A DNA stretch of 51,815 nucleotides from Aphanothece saxicola GSE-SYN-MK-01-06B (lineage in GTDB: Bacteria > Cyanobacteriota > Cyanobacteriia > PCC-6307 > Cyanobiaceae), in assembly GCA_019359745.1 (NCBI GenBank), contig JAHHGT010000011.1:1-51815 (forward strand), given 5' to 3'. Below the pieces are notes generated by a model. It searched no databases and was not told the DNA's origin. It saw only the letters and a program-made list of their open reading frames with translations. A program made the position numbers and the translations under genes. Positions 41,341-50,882 of the stretch are shown here, in pieces (position 1 is the stretch's first letter; the number at the start of each line of letters is the position of its first letter).

Positions 41341-42279
41341 GTGCCTGTGACTTCCACTCGCCTCGCCAGCCGCCTCACGACGCGCCGTCGACCCGAGCCG
41401 GGTCGGCGCTGGGCGCGGGTGGTGATGGCCGTGCTGGCCACCATCGGCGTGATCGACACCGCCGCGATCACCCTGAACCGCTGGGGCGTGATCGGCAACC
41501 TCAGCTGCCCCGGTGGGGCCGAAGGCTGCGACAAGGTGCTCAACAGCCCCTGGGGGAGTGTCTTCGGCCAGCCCCTGTCCCTGTTCGGCTTCCTGGCCTA
41601 CGCGTCGGTGCTGGTGATGGCATTGCTGCCACTGCTGCTGACGGGCGAGGCCCGCACCAGCGTCAATGGCCTCAGCTGGTGGGGTTTGTTCCTGCTCAGC
41701 GCCGGCATGGCGATCTTCAGCCTGGTGCTGGTGGGGGTGATGGCCTTTCAGATCAAGGCCTTCTGCACCTTCTGTCTGATGTCGGCGCTGATCAGCCTGT
41801 CGCTTTTTGTGCTGAGCCTGATCGGCGGGGAATGGGAGGACACCGGCGCCCTGATCTTCCGGGGCGTGCTCACCGCCCTGGCCGTCGGCCTGATCGGACT
41901 GGGCTGGGCCACCTCCCTCAACCGCCCCGAGGCCACCACCGGTCCGGGCATGCCGATCCCGGTGGTCGCCGCCAGCACCCCGGCCACCCTGGCCCTCGCC
42001 GAGCACCTCACCGCCACCGGGGCTGTGATGTATTCGGCCTACTGGTGCCCCCATTGCCACGACCAGAAGGAACTCTTCGGCAAGGAAGCCACGGCCAAGC
42101 TCAAGATCATTGAGTGCGCCCCCGATGGCCGCGACAACCAGGCGGCGCTCTGCGCCAGCAAGAACATCCAGGGCTTCCCCACCTGGGAGATCAAGGGCAA
42201 GCTGGATTCCGGCCAGAAGACCCTCGCCCAGCTCGCCGCCCTGAGCGGCTTCAAGGACCCGGCAGCCCCCGCCAACTGA
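41341..42279 (+). CDS. VKOR-thioredoxin fusion (disulfide-bond catalyst)
   Basis: 312 residues from GTG 41341; ATG 41287 or 41254 is possible. N-terminal vitamin K epoxide reductase domain with four or five spans, loop cysteines at 56 and 63 (SCPGGAEGC) and quinone-site CxxC at 142/145 (FCTFC). A thioredoxin-like domain follows with CPHC at 236/239, GFPTW cis-Pro near 280 and extra Cys at 259 and 271. It oxidises periplasmic or lumenal proteins and passes electrons to quinone. Matches the cyanobacterial fusion whose structure is known. Divergent from rimO. Confidence 0.92.
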   Translation: MPVTSTRLASRLTTRRRPEPGRRWARVVMAVLATIGVIDTAAITLNRWGVIGNLSCPGGAEGCDKVLNSPWGSVFGQPLSLFGFLAYASVLVMALLPLLLTGEARTSVNGLSWWGLFLLSAGMAIFSLVLVGVMAFQIKAFCTFCLMSALISLSLFVLSLIGGEWEDTGALIFRGVLTALAVGLIGLGWATSLNRPEATTGPGMPIPVVAASTPATLALAEHLTATGAVMYSAYWCPHCHDQKELFGKEATAKLKIIECAPDGRDNQAALCASKNIQGFPTWEIKGKLDSGQKTLAQLAALSGFKDPAAPAN

Positions 42280-42289
42280 GGCCTTTCCC

Positions 42290-43933
42290 TCAGGTCTGCC
42301 CCACCGGACCTGTGAAGGGGGATCGGCCCCGTTCCTGCACTGTGTGACGCCGCCAGAACGGTTGGGATGTCGGGGCATCGGTGCGGTGATGACCGCCCCG
42401 GCTCTCCACCCGGAAGGCGGCGGCCTCCATCAGCAGCTCCGCCAGCACCAGCCGCTGGCGCAGATCCTGCAGCAGCAGCAGGCGGCGGCTCTGGTCCGCC
42501 GTCAGCTCCAGCTCCTGATCGGGCGGCAGAGCGTGGGCCAGGCGCAGCAGGGGGGAACGCTCATGGCCGGAGCGTTCGCTGCGGACCCGGCGCAGGGCGT
42601 CGATCAGATCGACCCCGCGCCGCTCCACCCCGGCCACCTGCCAGCACAACCGTCGCAGGTCAGCGATCGACGCGACCAGGCTGGCCTCATCCGGGCATTC
42701 CTGCACCTCTGCCTGGCTGAGCCGCGGGGCCGCGGCGGCCGTGTCCCGCGGCTCAGGGGGGTGGGGCTCGGGAGTCAGATGGCGCAGCCGGCGGGCGAAG
42801 ACCAGGCATTCCATCAGCGAGTTGCTGGCCAGACGGTTGGCCCCGTGCACGCCGGTGCTGGCCACTTCCCCCACGGCATAGAGGCCCTCCAGGCTGGTGG
42901 CAGCCTGCAGATCGGTGGCGACACCCCCCATCCAGTAATGGGCCGCCGGCGCCACGGGGATCGGGGCGTCGCAGGGCGACAGACCCAGTTCACGGCAGCG
43001 GCGCAGGATGGTCGGGAACTGGCGTTCCAGCCCTTCGCGGCCCACCGGCCGCAGGTCGAGCCACAGATGGGTCACCCCCTGCTCCGCCATGCAGCGGGCC
43101 AGGGCGCGGCTCACCTGGTCGCGGGGGGCCAGATCGCCCCCCTCCAGCTGCGCCACAGGAGAGCGGCCGGCCCCGTCGAAGAGCCGCGCCCCCTCGCCGC
43201 GCACGGCCTCGCTGATCAGGAAATGGGGGGCGTCCGGCAGCATCAGTGCGGTGGGGTGGAACTGGACGAACTCCAGGTCCCGCACCCTGGCCCCGGCGCT
43301 CCAGGCCATCGCCACCCCATCGCCGCTGGCCTGGGTCGGGTTGGTGGTGTGGGCAAACAGATGGCCGCCGCCGCCGCTGGCCAGCACCACCGCACCGGCC
43401 CGCAGCCAGCGCAGGCGGTCGCCTTCAAGCACCTGCAGTCCGACGCAGCGGCCGTCCTCCACCCACAGCTGCAGGGCAGGGATGCCCTTGCGTTGCTCCA
43501 GCCCCGGCCGGCGCCGCACCTCCCGCTCCAGGGCATCCACCAGGGCGCCGCCGGTGCGGTCCTGGGCGTGCAGCACTCGGCGGTGGCTGTGGGCGGCTTC
43601 GAGCGTCGTGCTCAGGCCCTGGGCGGTGCGGTCGAAGTCCATGCCCAGTTGCACCAGGCGCTCGACGCAGCCCGGCGCTTCCCGCACCAGCACGTCCACC
43701 GCCTCCGGATCGCACAGGCCGGCTCCGGCCTTGAGGGTGTCGGCGATGTGGCTGGCGAAGCTGTCGTCGGCTCCGGTCACGGCAGCGATGCCGCCCTGGG
43801 CCCAGCGGCTGGCCGACGGCGGGCTGCTGGATTTGCTGAGCAGCAGCACCCGCAGCTGGGCAGGCAACTCCAGGCAGGTCATCAAGCCTGCAGCGCCACT
43901 GCCCACCACCACCACATCCCAGTGGCAGGCCAT
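42290..43933 (-). CDS. nadB: L-aspartate oxidase
   Basis: 547 residues from ATG 43933; TTG 43954 would add seven. FAD-binding VVVVGSGAAGLMTCLEL, SRWAQGGIAAVTG, HTTNPTQASGDGVAMA, DLEFVQFHPTAL, HYWMGGVATDL and GLYAVGEVASTGVHGANRLASNSLMECLVF are all NadB blocks. It makes iminoaspartate for quinolinate and NAD synthesis. The C-terminal 130 residues form the three-helix flavoprotein C domain and a tail. Convergent with the VKOR gene, 10 bases apart. Confidence 0.95.
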   Translation of the reverse strand: MACHWDVVVVGSGAAGLMTCLELPAQLRVLLLSKSSSPPSASRWAQGGIAAVTGADDSFASHIADTLKAGAGLCDPEAVDVLVREAPGCVERLVQLGMDFDRTAQGLSTTLEAAHSHRRVLHAQDRTGGALVDALEREVRRRPGLEQRKGIPALQLWVEDGRCVGLQVLEGDRLRWLRAGAVVLASGGGGHLFAHTTNPTQASGDGVAMAWSAGARVRDLEFVQFHPTALMLPDAPHFLISEAVRGEGARLFDGAGRSPVAQLEGGDLAPRDQVSRALARCMAEQGVTHLWLDLRPVGREGLERQFPTILRRCRELGLSPCDAPIPVAPAAHYWMGGVATDLQAATSLEGLYAVGEVASTGVHGANRLASNSLMECLVFARRLRHLTPEPHPPEPRDTAAAAPRLSQAEVQECPDEASLVASIADLRRLCWQVAGVERRGVDLIDALRRVRSERSGHERSPLLRLAHALPPDQELELTADQSRRLLLLQDLRQRLVLAELLMEAAAFRVESRGGHHRTDAPTSQPFWRRHTVQERGRSPFTGPVGQT

Positions 43934-44031
43934 GCGCGGATCCGGCTCATCCAAGCGGCTGCTTCACCCCGTTGCACCGTGCTTTGTGGAGGAGAGCCTA
44001 TGGGACGGGCGGCGGCCGTCCTGCCGCCCAC

Positions 44032-44058
44032 AAAAAAACCGCCGTGGGAACGGCGGTT
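44032..44058 (-). terminator. Intrinsic terminator after psbU (minus strand)
   Basis: Plus-strand AAAAAAACCGCCG-TGGGAA-CGGCGGTT reads on the minus strand as AACCGCCG-TTCCCA-CGGCGGTT then T-run. It lies 41 bases downstream of the psbU stop. Confidence 0.93.
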
Positions 44059-44098
44059 CTGACACTGTCGCGGTGGTCCGGATGGGCTGGCTCTGCGC

Positions 44099-44476
44099 TC
44101 AGCGGTAGACGCCGTCGTTGATGCGATCAAAGCCTTCGTTGAGGGCAATCGCGGGCGGGGTGACGGTGAAGTTGCCCTTGTACTTGTTGAACAGCTCCTT
44201 CTGGCGGTCGGTCAGGTCCAGCGCCAGCACATCGTCGACGCTGTCGTAAGGACCACCCAGGACGATCTTGCCGGCCAGGGTTGGGTACATGCCGGGGTAC
44301 TGCTGGAACCGGCGGACCGAAGCGTTGTTGAGATCCACCTTGCCGACGCTTTCGGCGAGCTTGTCGTCGATCTCATTGCGGCGCTCCGCGGCGAGGGCGG
44401 CACCGGGCAGAACCAGGGTCATGAGCAGACCGGCCAGGACCACACCACTCATCAACCAGGCAAGCAGCCGCTTCAT
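44099..44476 (-). CDS. psbU: Photosystem II 12 kDa extrinsic protein
   Basis: 125 residues from ATG 44476 (adjacent GTG 44479 in frame). Signal peptide about 1-29, cleaved near ALA/AERR; the mature part is about 95 residues: NEIDDKLAESVGKVDLNNASVRRF, PGMYPTLAGKIV and DDVLALDLTDRQKELFNKYKGNF, helix-hairpin-helix repeats typical of PsbU. It is a lumenal protein that stabilises the Mn4CaO5 oxygen-evolving centre in cyanobacteria and red algae. The strong terminator and 120-base leader suggest a single-gene unit. Confidence 0.95.
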   Translation of the reverse strand: MKRLLAWLMSGVVLAGLLMTLVLPGAALAAERRNEIDDKLAESVGKVDLNNASVRRFQQYPGMYPTLAGKIVLGGPYDSVDDVLALDLTDRQKELFNKYKGNFTVTPPAIALNEGFDRINDGVYR

Positions 44477-44607
44477 CACGACACTCCGTTTAGGGAAAGA
44501 ACCAGGGGACCCTGGCAGGGACAGGGCGGTGATCCGCAGACCACCCGTGAAAGGTTACAGAAAGCCCCCTGATCTCCCCGCGCCGAAGCCTGCGCTTTTG
44601 CAGATCT

Positions 44608-45342
44608 TCAGATCAGGCCGCTCAGGTGGGGGGCCGCCAAGGCCGCTCCCAGGAACAGGGCGTCGACGGCCAGGGTGGTGCCCAGGGCCGCTGCAGCGAC
44701 GCGCCAGGTCCCCCCAAGGGTCCAGAGGCGGCGGCAGACGAACACCAGCAGGCTGGCCGTGAGGGCGACCAGAGCCATCGGCCAGGGCTGCAGCACCTGG
44801 AAGGCGGCACCCTGGAGCAGCAGCGGCGCCTCGGACAGAGGTGCGTTGAGAACCTGGGGCCACAGGTCCATGAGTCCGGCGGCGGCCATGACCCCATCGG
44901 TGCTGGCGGTGCCCAGCAGGGAGCCGAGGTAGAAGGCGCCCGCCAGTCGCCAGCGGCTCCCGAGACCCGCCACCGCCAGGGGCAGGGCGAAGGCCTCGAT
45001 CGGCAGGTGCATCACCGGATGTAGGCGGAACCAGCCCCAGAACAGGCAGCCCCCCAGCCAGCTGCCGCAGAAGCCCACCAGCAGCACGCCCAGCTGTTGC
45101 CACTGGCCCTGGCCCCGGCGCTCCAGCACCAGGGCCAGGGCCATCAACGGAAGGGTGAACAGGGCCGCCGCCATCGGCGCGGAGCGCACCCAGGGGGCCT
45201 GCAGGAACACCGGCACGGTGACCAGCAGGGCGGCCGTCAGGGGCAGCACGGCCGCGGCCGGGAGGGCCGGTGCGGCAGCAGCGATCCGCAGCCCCGGCAG
45301 GGCCGGGGGGCGAGTCGAAAGGGTGGGTGGGACCCCGAGCAC
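44608..45342 (-). CDS. DUF3120 membrane protein
   Basis: About 244 residues if GTG 45342 is the start; TTG 45366 extends the frame and the start is uncertain. About 6-7 hydrophobic spans, with FCGSWLGGCLFWGWFRLHPVMHLPIEAFALP and GSLLGTASTDGVMAAAGLMDLWPQV as conserved-looking blocks that fit DUF3120, a cyanobacteria-specific membrane family without known function. Divergent from uppP across about 95 bases that contain GTTGTGCAAC (45358-45367). Confidence 0.8.
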   Translation of the reverse strand: MLGVPPTLSTRPPALPGLRIAAAAPALPAAAVLPLTAALLVTVPVFLQAPWVRSAPMAAALFTLPLMALALVLERRGQGQWQQLGVLLVGFCGSWLGGCLFWGWFRLHPVMHLPIEAFALPLAVAGLGSRWRLAGAFYLGSLLGTASTDGVMAAAGLMDLWPQVLNAPLSEAPLLLQGAAFQVLQPWPMALVALTASLLVFVCRRLWTLGGTWRVAAAALGTTLAVDALFLGAALAAPHLSGLI

Positions 45343-45437
45343 CTGGTTGTGAAGAAAGTTGTGCAACCTTAAGGGGAATGGGGGGTGCTTCCGTGACCCG
45401 TCCGGCCATAGGGTCAGCCGCAGTATCGGCTCCCCCC

Positions 45438-46310
45438 ATGCCGCTGGTCGCCACGGCCGCCTCCCTGCCCCTGGTCGAGGCCTGCTGGCACGCCCTCGTT
45501 CTGGGGATCGTTCAAGGCCTCACGGAGTTCCTGCCGATCAGCAGCACAGCCCACCTCAAGGTGGTGCCGGTGCTGCTCGGCTGGGGAGATCCCGGGGTGG
45601 CGTTCACCGCCGTGATCCAGCTGGGCAGCATCGCCGCCGTGCTCGGCTACTTCCGCAACGATCTGGCCGAGGTGGGCGCCGGTGTGACCCGCGCCTTCCG
45701 CCATGGCCAGTGGAATGATCCGCCGGCCCGGCTGGGGGTCGCCATTGTTCTGGGCACGGTGCCGATCCTGCTGGCCGGTCTGGCCATCAAGGTGCTGCTG
45801 CCCGATTACGAGACCTCTCCCCTGCGCAGCCTGACCTCGATCGCGATTGTCTCGATCGTGATGGCGCTGCTGCTGGCGGTGGCCGAACTGGTGGGCCGCC
45901 GGCGCCGCCTGCTGGAGGCCGTCACCCCCCGCGACGGTCTGCTGGTGGGACTGGCCCAGGCCCTGGCCCTGATCCCCGGCGTGTCGCGCTCGGGCAGCAC
46001 CCTGACGGCGTCGCTGTTTGATGGCTGGCAGCGGGCCGACGCGGCGCGTTTCTCCTTCCTGCTTGGCATTCCCGCCATCACCCTGGCCGGGCTGGTGGAG
46101 CTCAAGGCCGCCTTGGGCTCGGTCGAGACGGGTGGTGTGATTCCGATGCTGGTGGGCATCGCCGCGGCGGCGCTGGTCTCGTGGCTGGCGATCGCCTGGC
46201 TGCTCCGCTTCCTGCAGCAGAACAGCACCTGGATCTTCGTGATCTACCGGCTGCTGTTCGGTCTGGTGATCCTGCTGGGGTTCCGGGGGCTGGAGGGGGT
46301 CACCCCCTGA
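45438..46310 (+). CDS. uppP: Undecaprenyl-diphosphatase
   Basis: 290 residues from ATG 45438. QGLTEFLPISSTAHL and PGVSRSGSTLTASL are the two inverted catalytic blocks of the BacA/UppP family. It removes a phosphate from undecaprenyl diphosphate to recycle the lipid carrier for peptidoglycan and O-antigen synthesis, and can give bacitracin resistance. About 8 spans. In this window it is functionally linked to the GT-C operon (undecaprenyl-linked sugars) but lies far from it. Confidence 0.95.
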   Translation: MPLVATAASLPLVEACWHALVLGIVQGLTEFLPISSTAHLKVVPVLLGWGDPGVAFTAVIQLGSIAAVLGYFRNDLAEVGAGVTRAFRHGQWNDPPARLGVAIVLGTVPILLAGLAIKVLLPDYETSPLRSLTSIAIVSIVMALLLAVAELVGRRRRLLEAVTPRDGLLVGLAQALALIPGVSRSGSTLTASLFDGWQRADAARFSFLLGIPAITLAGLVELKAALGSVETGGVIPMLVGIAAAALVSWLAIAWLLRFLQQNSTWIFVIYRLLFGLVILLGFRGLEGVTP

Positions 46311-46365
46311 GCGGGCAGGGCCGCCACACTGAACCCACAGTCCTGTCGACCTCGCCGTAATCCCC

Positions 46366-47742
46366 GTGTGGAAGGAGCCCTCCCTTGCCCTTGCCGGGCC
46401 CGCCACCCAACCCCGGCCCGCCGTGGTGGCCACGGTGGAGCCGGGCTCGATCGCCGAGGAGCTGGGTTTTCAGCCCGGTGATCGCCTGCGCAGCATCAAC
46501 GGGGTCCGGCCGCGGGACCTGATCGACGTCCAGGTGCTGCAGGGAGAGGAGGAGCTGGTGCTGGAGGTGGAGGATCCCGACGGCAGCCTGCATGTGGTGG
46601 AGCTGGAGAAGGATCTGGACGAAGGGCTGGGGCTGGGCTTCAGCGAAGCCCTGTTCGATGGCCTGCGCCAGTGCAACAACCACTGCCCCTTCTGCTTCAT
46701 CGACCAGCAACCGCCTGGGCGGCGCGGCAGCCTCTACCTCAAGGACGACGACTACCGGCTCAGCTTCCTCTACGGCTCCTATCTCACCCTCACCAACCTG
46801 ACGCCGGCCGACTGGAGCCGGATCGAGGAGCAGCGCCTTTCCCCCCTGTTCGTCTCGGTCCATGCCACCGACCCGGAGTTGCGCAGCCGCCTGCTGGTCA
46901 ACCCCCGGGCCGGCCTGCTGCTGGAGCAGCTGGCCTGGTTCGCCGAGCGACGCCTGCAGATCCATGCCCAGGTGGTGGTGTGTCCGGGGCTGAACGATGG
47001 CGAGGCCCTCGAGCAGACCCTCACCGACCTGGCGCGCTTCGGCACCGGGCCCTGGCCGGCGGTGCTCTCCACCGCCGTGGTTCCCGTGGGCCTGACCCGG
47101 TTCCGGCCGGATGGCGACGCGCTGCGTCCGGTCGACCCCACCGTGGCCCTGGAGGTGATCGCCCAGGTGGAGCGGCTGCAGCGGACCTTCCAGGCCAGCA
47201 TCGGCAGCCGCTTCGCCTGGCTCTCCGATGAGTGGTTCCTGATCGCCGGCCAGCCCCTGCCGCCCCGGGCCAGCTACGAGGATCTGCCCCAGCAGGAAAA
47301 CGGCGTCGGCAGCATCCGCGCTTTCCTCGAGGAGCTGGAGGGGGCCACCCAGGACCTGCCGAGCCGGATCGCCACCGGCCGCCGTTGCAGCTGGGTGGTG
47401 GGCCGGCTGGTGGCCGAGGCGCTGCAGCCTGTGGTGGAGCGGCTCAACCGGGTCGAGGGGCTGGAGCTGCTGCTCCACGGCCTGCCCAGCCCCTACTGGG
47501 GCCAGGAGCAGGTGGTCACCGGGCTGCTCACGGGCTCCGACCTGATCGAGGGTCTCAGCCACCGTGACCTGGGCGAGGAACTGCTCTTGCCCAGGGTGAT
47601 GCTGCGGGAAGGGGAGGAGGTGTTTCTGGACGACACCACGCTCGCCGACCTGCGCCTCCGCCTGCCCGTGCCGGTCCGGTTGCTGGGGGGTGCGGACGAT
47701 CTGGTGGCCGCCTGCCTCGGCACCCCACGGGGAGGTGCTTAA
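46366..47742 (+). CDS. PDZ/radical SAM oxidoreductase, TIGR03279/DUF512 family
   Basis: 458 residues from GTG 46366. PDZ-like region at 20-70 (VEPGSIAEELGFQPGDRLRSING), then CNNHCPFCFIDQQPPG, a CxxxCxxC cluster motif near residue 105, and YLTLTNLTPADWSRI, followed by a DUF512-type C-terminal domain. This is a conserved cyanobacterial family of putative Fe-S oxidoreductases with no assigned reaction. Starts 55 bases after uppP. Confidence 0.88.
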   Translation: MWKEPSLALAGPATQPRPAVVATVEPGSIAEELGFQPGDRLRSINGVRPRDLIDVQVLQGEEELVLEVEDPDGSLHVVELEKDLDEGLGLGFSEALFDGLRQCNNHCPFCFIDQQPPGRRGSLYLKDDDYRLSFLYGSYLTLTNLTPADWSRIEEQRLSPLFVSVHATDPELRSRLLVNPRAGLLLEQLAWFAERRLQIHAQVVVCPGLNDGEALEQTLTDLARFGTGPWPAVLSTAVVPVGLTRFRPDGDALRPVDPTVALEVIAQVERLQRTFQASIGSRFAWLSDEWFLIAGQPLPPRASYEDLPQQENGVGSIRAFLEELEGATQDLPSRIATGRRCSWVVGRLVAEALQPVVERLNRVEGLELLLHGLPSPYWGQEQVVTGLLTGSDLIEGLSHRDLGEELLLPRVMLREGEEVFLDDTTLADLRLRLPVPVRLLGGADDLVAACLGTPRGGA

Positions 47743-47768
47743 GCTCGGGCGGAAGCGAACGGTCCAAC

Positions 47769-49481
47769 GTGAGGCGCCAACCACTCCTGCTCGCGGCACT
47801 GGTGGTGCTCCCGTCGGTTGGCTTCCAGGCACTGCCGCTGCGGGCCCAGCCGGCACCAGCCCCCGCCACCAGCCCGACCCTTCCAGCTCCCGAGGCCCTG
47901 CCCCTGGCCACGGAGGTGAAGGGATCGCGGCCGAAATCCAACCCCAGTGTGCTGGCTCCTGCTGCCAAGGAGCTGCCACCGGGCCTGCAGGATCTCCGGG
48001 CTCCCAACCCCCTGGCCCTGCCGGTCAAGCCCTCCCAGGTGCGCATCCGGGAACTGAGGCCCCTCGGCCTGGCCGATGTGGAAACCCTGGTCGAAGTCAA
48101 CAATCCCGAGCTCAAGGCGATCGCCAGCCAGGTGGAGCAGGCCCAGTCGGCCTTGCGGGCCCAGATCGCTCTCTGGTATCCGACGATCCAGCTCAACGCC
48201 AACAGCCTGCCCACCTACACCGGCGGTCAGCAGTTCAGCAGTGCCTTCACGGGCACCGGCCAGCAGCCCGGCAACACGATCACCAGCATCTGGCGGATGA
48301 CGGCGGTGATCCAGGCCAGCTGGGGTCTGATCAATCCCACACGAACACCGCAGATCGCCGCAGCCCGCGACCGGTTCGAGCAGGCCAAGAACCAGTACCT
48401 GATCGGCCTGCGGGCCAGGCGCCTGGAGGCGGCGGAGGCCTTCTTCAACCTCCAGGTTTCCGATGAAACCGTCCGCATCGGCCAGGAATCGGTGCGTTCG
48501 TCCCTGGTGAGCCTGCGGGATGCCAAGGCCCGTTTCCAGGCCGGGGTGGCCACCAAGCTGGAGGTGCTGGAGGCGGAAACCCAGCTGGCCAGGGATCAGC
48601 AGGTGCTGACCCAGGGCCTGGCTGACCAGGCCATCGCCCGCCGCGCCCTCGCGGCCCTGCTCGATCTGCCCCAGGACGTGACCCCCACCTCCAAGGAACC
48701 CTCCCGGGTGGTGGGCTCCTGGCTCCCCTCGCTGCAGGAGAGCATCATCGCCGCCTATGCCTTCCGCGAGGAGCTCGACAACGTCCTGCTCAACATCTCC
48801 ATCGCCAACAGCGAAGCCAACACCGCCCTGGGGCGGGTCCAGCCGTTTCTGAACATCGCCTATGGCCTCACCGGTGGCCGCACCCGCGGGGTTCAGTTCG
48901 CCAACCGCAGCACCCCCGGCGTCAACTTCGGCAACGAGGGTTGGTCGGTTGAGAACACGGTGGGGCTGAACCTCAACTGGACGCTCTTTGACGGTGGTGC
49001 GGCCCGGGCCAACTACCGCCGCCAGAAGCAGGTGGCTGAGCAGAACACCTACCAGTTCGCCCAACAGCGCGACACGATCCGTCGGGAGGTGGAAACCAAC
49101 TTCTACGAGCTGGAGAAGAACAACCGCAACATCACCACCACCTCCCGCGAGGTGATCTCCACCAGGGAATCCCTGCGTCTGGCCCGCCTGCGCTTCCAGG
49201 CCGGTGTGACCACCCAGCGGGAGGTGGTGGACACCCAGCGCGACCTGACCCAGGCGGAAGTGCGCTGGTCCACGGCCATCTCCGACTACAACAAGGCCCT
49301 GGCCAGGCTGCGGCGCTTCACCGGCCTCGACCAGGTCGGCCTTTGCCAGCGCCAGTCCCTGCCGGCCACCAGCCCGAGGCCGGCCGGCTCGCTCCAGATC
49401 CCTGTGGAGCCCCAGCCCCTGATTCCGGCCTGCCGTGCCGGCAGCCCGATCGGGTCCGAGGCCATGCCGCCGGGGTCCTGA
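47769..49481 (+). CDS. TolC-family outer-membrane efflux protein
   Basis: 570 residues from GTG 47769. Signal peptide about 1-26, a Pro/Ala-rich linker, then two OEP repeats: LVEVNNPELKAIASQVEQAQ and RLEAAEAFFNLQ; VGLNLNWTLFDGGAARA; LARLRFQAGVTTQREVVDTQRDLTQAE. A long helical periplasmic barrel is expected. It is the probable outer-membrane channel of a tripartite exporter or type I secretion system. A PUCC-family transporter follows in the same direction after 6 bases; no adaptor gene is next to it. Confidence 0.9.
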   Translation: MRRQPLLLAALVVLPSVGFQALPLRAQPAPAPATSPTLPAPEALPLATEVKGSRPKSNPSVLAPAAKELPPGLQDLRAPNPLALPVKPSQVRIRELRPLGLADVETLVEVNNPELKAIASQVEQAQSALRAQIALWYPTIQLNANSLPTYTGGQQFSSAFTGTGQQPGNTITSIWRMTAVIQASWGLINPTRTPQIAAARDRFEQAKNQYLIGLRARRLEAAEAFFNLQVSDETVRIGQESVRSSLVSLRDAKARFQAGVATKLEVLEAETQLARDQQVLTQGLADQAIARRALAALLDLPQDVTPTSKEPSRVVGSWLPSLQESIIAAYAFREELDNVLLNISIANSEANTALGRVQPFLNIAYGLTGGRTRGVQFANRSTPGVNFGNEGWSVENTVGLNLNWTLFDGGAARANYRRQKQVAEQNTYQFAQQRDTIRREVETNFYELEKNNRNITTTSREVISTRESLRLARLRFQAGVTTQREVVDTQRDLTQAEVRWSTAISDYNKALARLRRFTGLDQVGLCQRQSLPATSPRPAGSLQIPVEPQPLIPACRAGSPIGSEAMPPGS

Positions 49482-49487
49482 GGCCCG

Positions 49488-50882
49488 TTGTCGACCCATC
49501 TCCGCTCCGGTCTGACCCTCCCCGCCACCGTGCGCCTCGGACTCTTCCAGGGATGTCTTGGCTGTCTGGCGGTGATCTTTTCCGGTCTGCTCAACCGGAT
49601 CATGCTCAGTGAGCTGGGCTTTCCAGGGCTGCTGGTGGGCGGCGCCCTGGCCTTTGAGCAGTTCGTGGCCCCATCGCGGGTGCTGTTCGGCCAGATCTCC
49701 GATGCCCATCCCCTGGCCTCCCGTCACCGGGTTCCCTATGTGCTGATCGGCACGGCCGCGTTCTGCCTGCTGGCGGTGCTGTCGGTGCCCCTGATCTTCC
49801 AGGTGGGACGTCTGCTGCAGGACGGCAGCCAGCCCGGCCTCGCCTTTGGCATCGCGGCCCTCTGTGGCCTGTTCGCCCTCTACGGCCTGGCGATCTCCCT
49901 GGCCACGACCCCCTACCTGGCCCTGGTGATCGACCGCACCAGCGAACAGGAACGGCCCCGGGCGGTGAGCATCATCTGGTGCATGCTCACCGTCGGGATC
50001 GTCATCGGTGCGGTGGCCATCGGCGTGAGCCTGCGCTCCCTGGACGGGGTCAGCGACCCGGTGGTGCTCCAGGCCGCCCTCTCCCGCTTCATGACCATCG
50101 TGGCCGCCGTGGTGATGCTGCTCACCGTTGTGGCCACCTGGGGGATGGAGTCACCCCTGCGTGAGCGCACCGACGGGACTGCCACCAGACGGGAGGACGC
50201 CATCGGTTTGCGGCAGTCCTGGACCCTGATCACCTCCAGCCGCCAGGTGCTGATCTTCTTTTCCTTCCTGATCCTGTTCACCCTGGCGCTGTTCCTGCAG
50301 GATCCCGTGCTGGAGAGCTACGGCGCCCAGGTCTTCGCGATGCCGATCGCCGCCACGGCCCAGCTCAACGCCTTCTGGGGTGTGGGCACCCTGGTGGGCC
50401 TGCTGCTGGCGGGGCTGTGGGTGGTGCCCCGGCTCGGCAAGATGGCCACCGCCAGGCTCGGCTGCCAGCTGATCGCCCTCTCCCTGCTGCTGCTGCTCGT
50501 GGCGGGTCTGACGGCCAGGGTCCCCTTTCTTCAGGCCGTGATGGTGCTGTTCGGCCTGGCGGCCGGCATCGGCACCAACAGTGCCCTGTGCCTGATGCTT
50601 GACCTCACCCTGCCCCAGGCCGCCGGCACCTTCGTCGGGGTCTGGGGCCTGGCCCAGGCTCTCTCCCGGGCGATCGGCAAGTTGCTCGGCGGCGGCCTCT
50701 ACGACATCGGCCGCTCCCTGCCGCTGGGGGATGGTCCCTATGGGCCCTTCGCCCTGGTGCTGGGTGTGGAGTTGCTGGTGGCCCTGGCGGCCCTGGTGCT
50801 GCTGGCCCGTGTCAACGTGCGCCAGTTCCGGGAGGACACCTCCCGCAGCCTCAGCCAGGTCCTGGAGCTGGAACTCGGATGA
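49488..50882 (+). CDS. PUCC/BCH-family MFS transporter
   Basis: 464 residues from TTG 49488. About 12 spans; LGLFQGCLGCLAVIFSGLLNRIML, FGQISDAHPLASRHRVPYVLIG and MLDLTLPQAAGTFVGVWGLAQALSRA are PUCC family blocks. The family includes PucC, involved in light-harvesting complex assembly in purple bacteria, and cyanobacterial homologues linked with chlorophyll or pigment trafficking. Substrate unproven. It overlaps the next gene start as ATGA. Confidence 0.85.
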   Translation: MSTHLRSGLTLPATVRLGLFQGCLGCLAVIFSGLLNRIMLSELGFPGLLVGGALAFEQFVAPSRVLFGQISDAHPLASRHRVPYVLIGTAAFCLLAVLSVPLIFQVGRLLQDGSQPGLAFGIAALCGLFALYGLAISLATTPYLALVIDRTSEQERPRAVSIIWCMLTVGIVIGAVAIGVSLRSLDGVSDPVVLQAALSRFMTIVAAVVMLLTVVATWGMESPLRERTDGTATRREDAIGLRQSWTLITSSRQVLIFFSFLILFTLALFLQDPVLESYGAQVFAMPIAATAQLNAFWGVGTLVGLLLAGLWVVPRLGKMATARLGCQLIALSLLLLLVAGLTARVPFLQAVMVLFGLAAGIGTNSALCLMLDLTLPQAAGTFVGVWGLAQALSRAIGKLLGGGLYDIGRSLPLGDGPYGPFALVLGVELLVALAALVLLARVNVRQFREDTSRSLSQVLELELG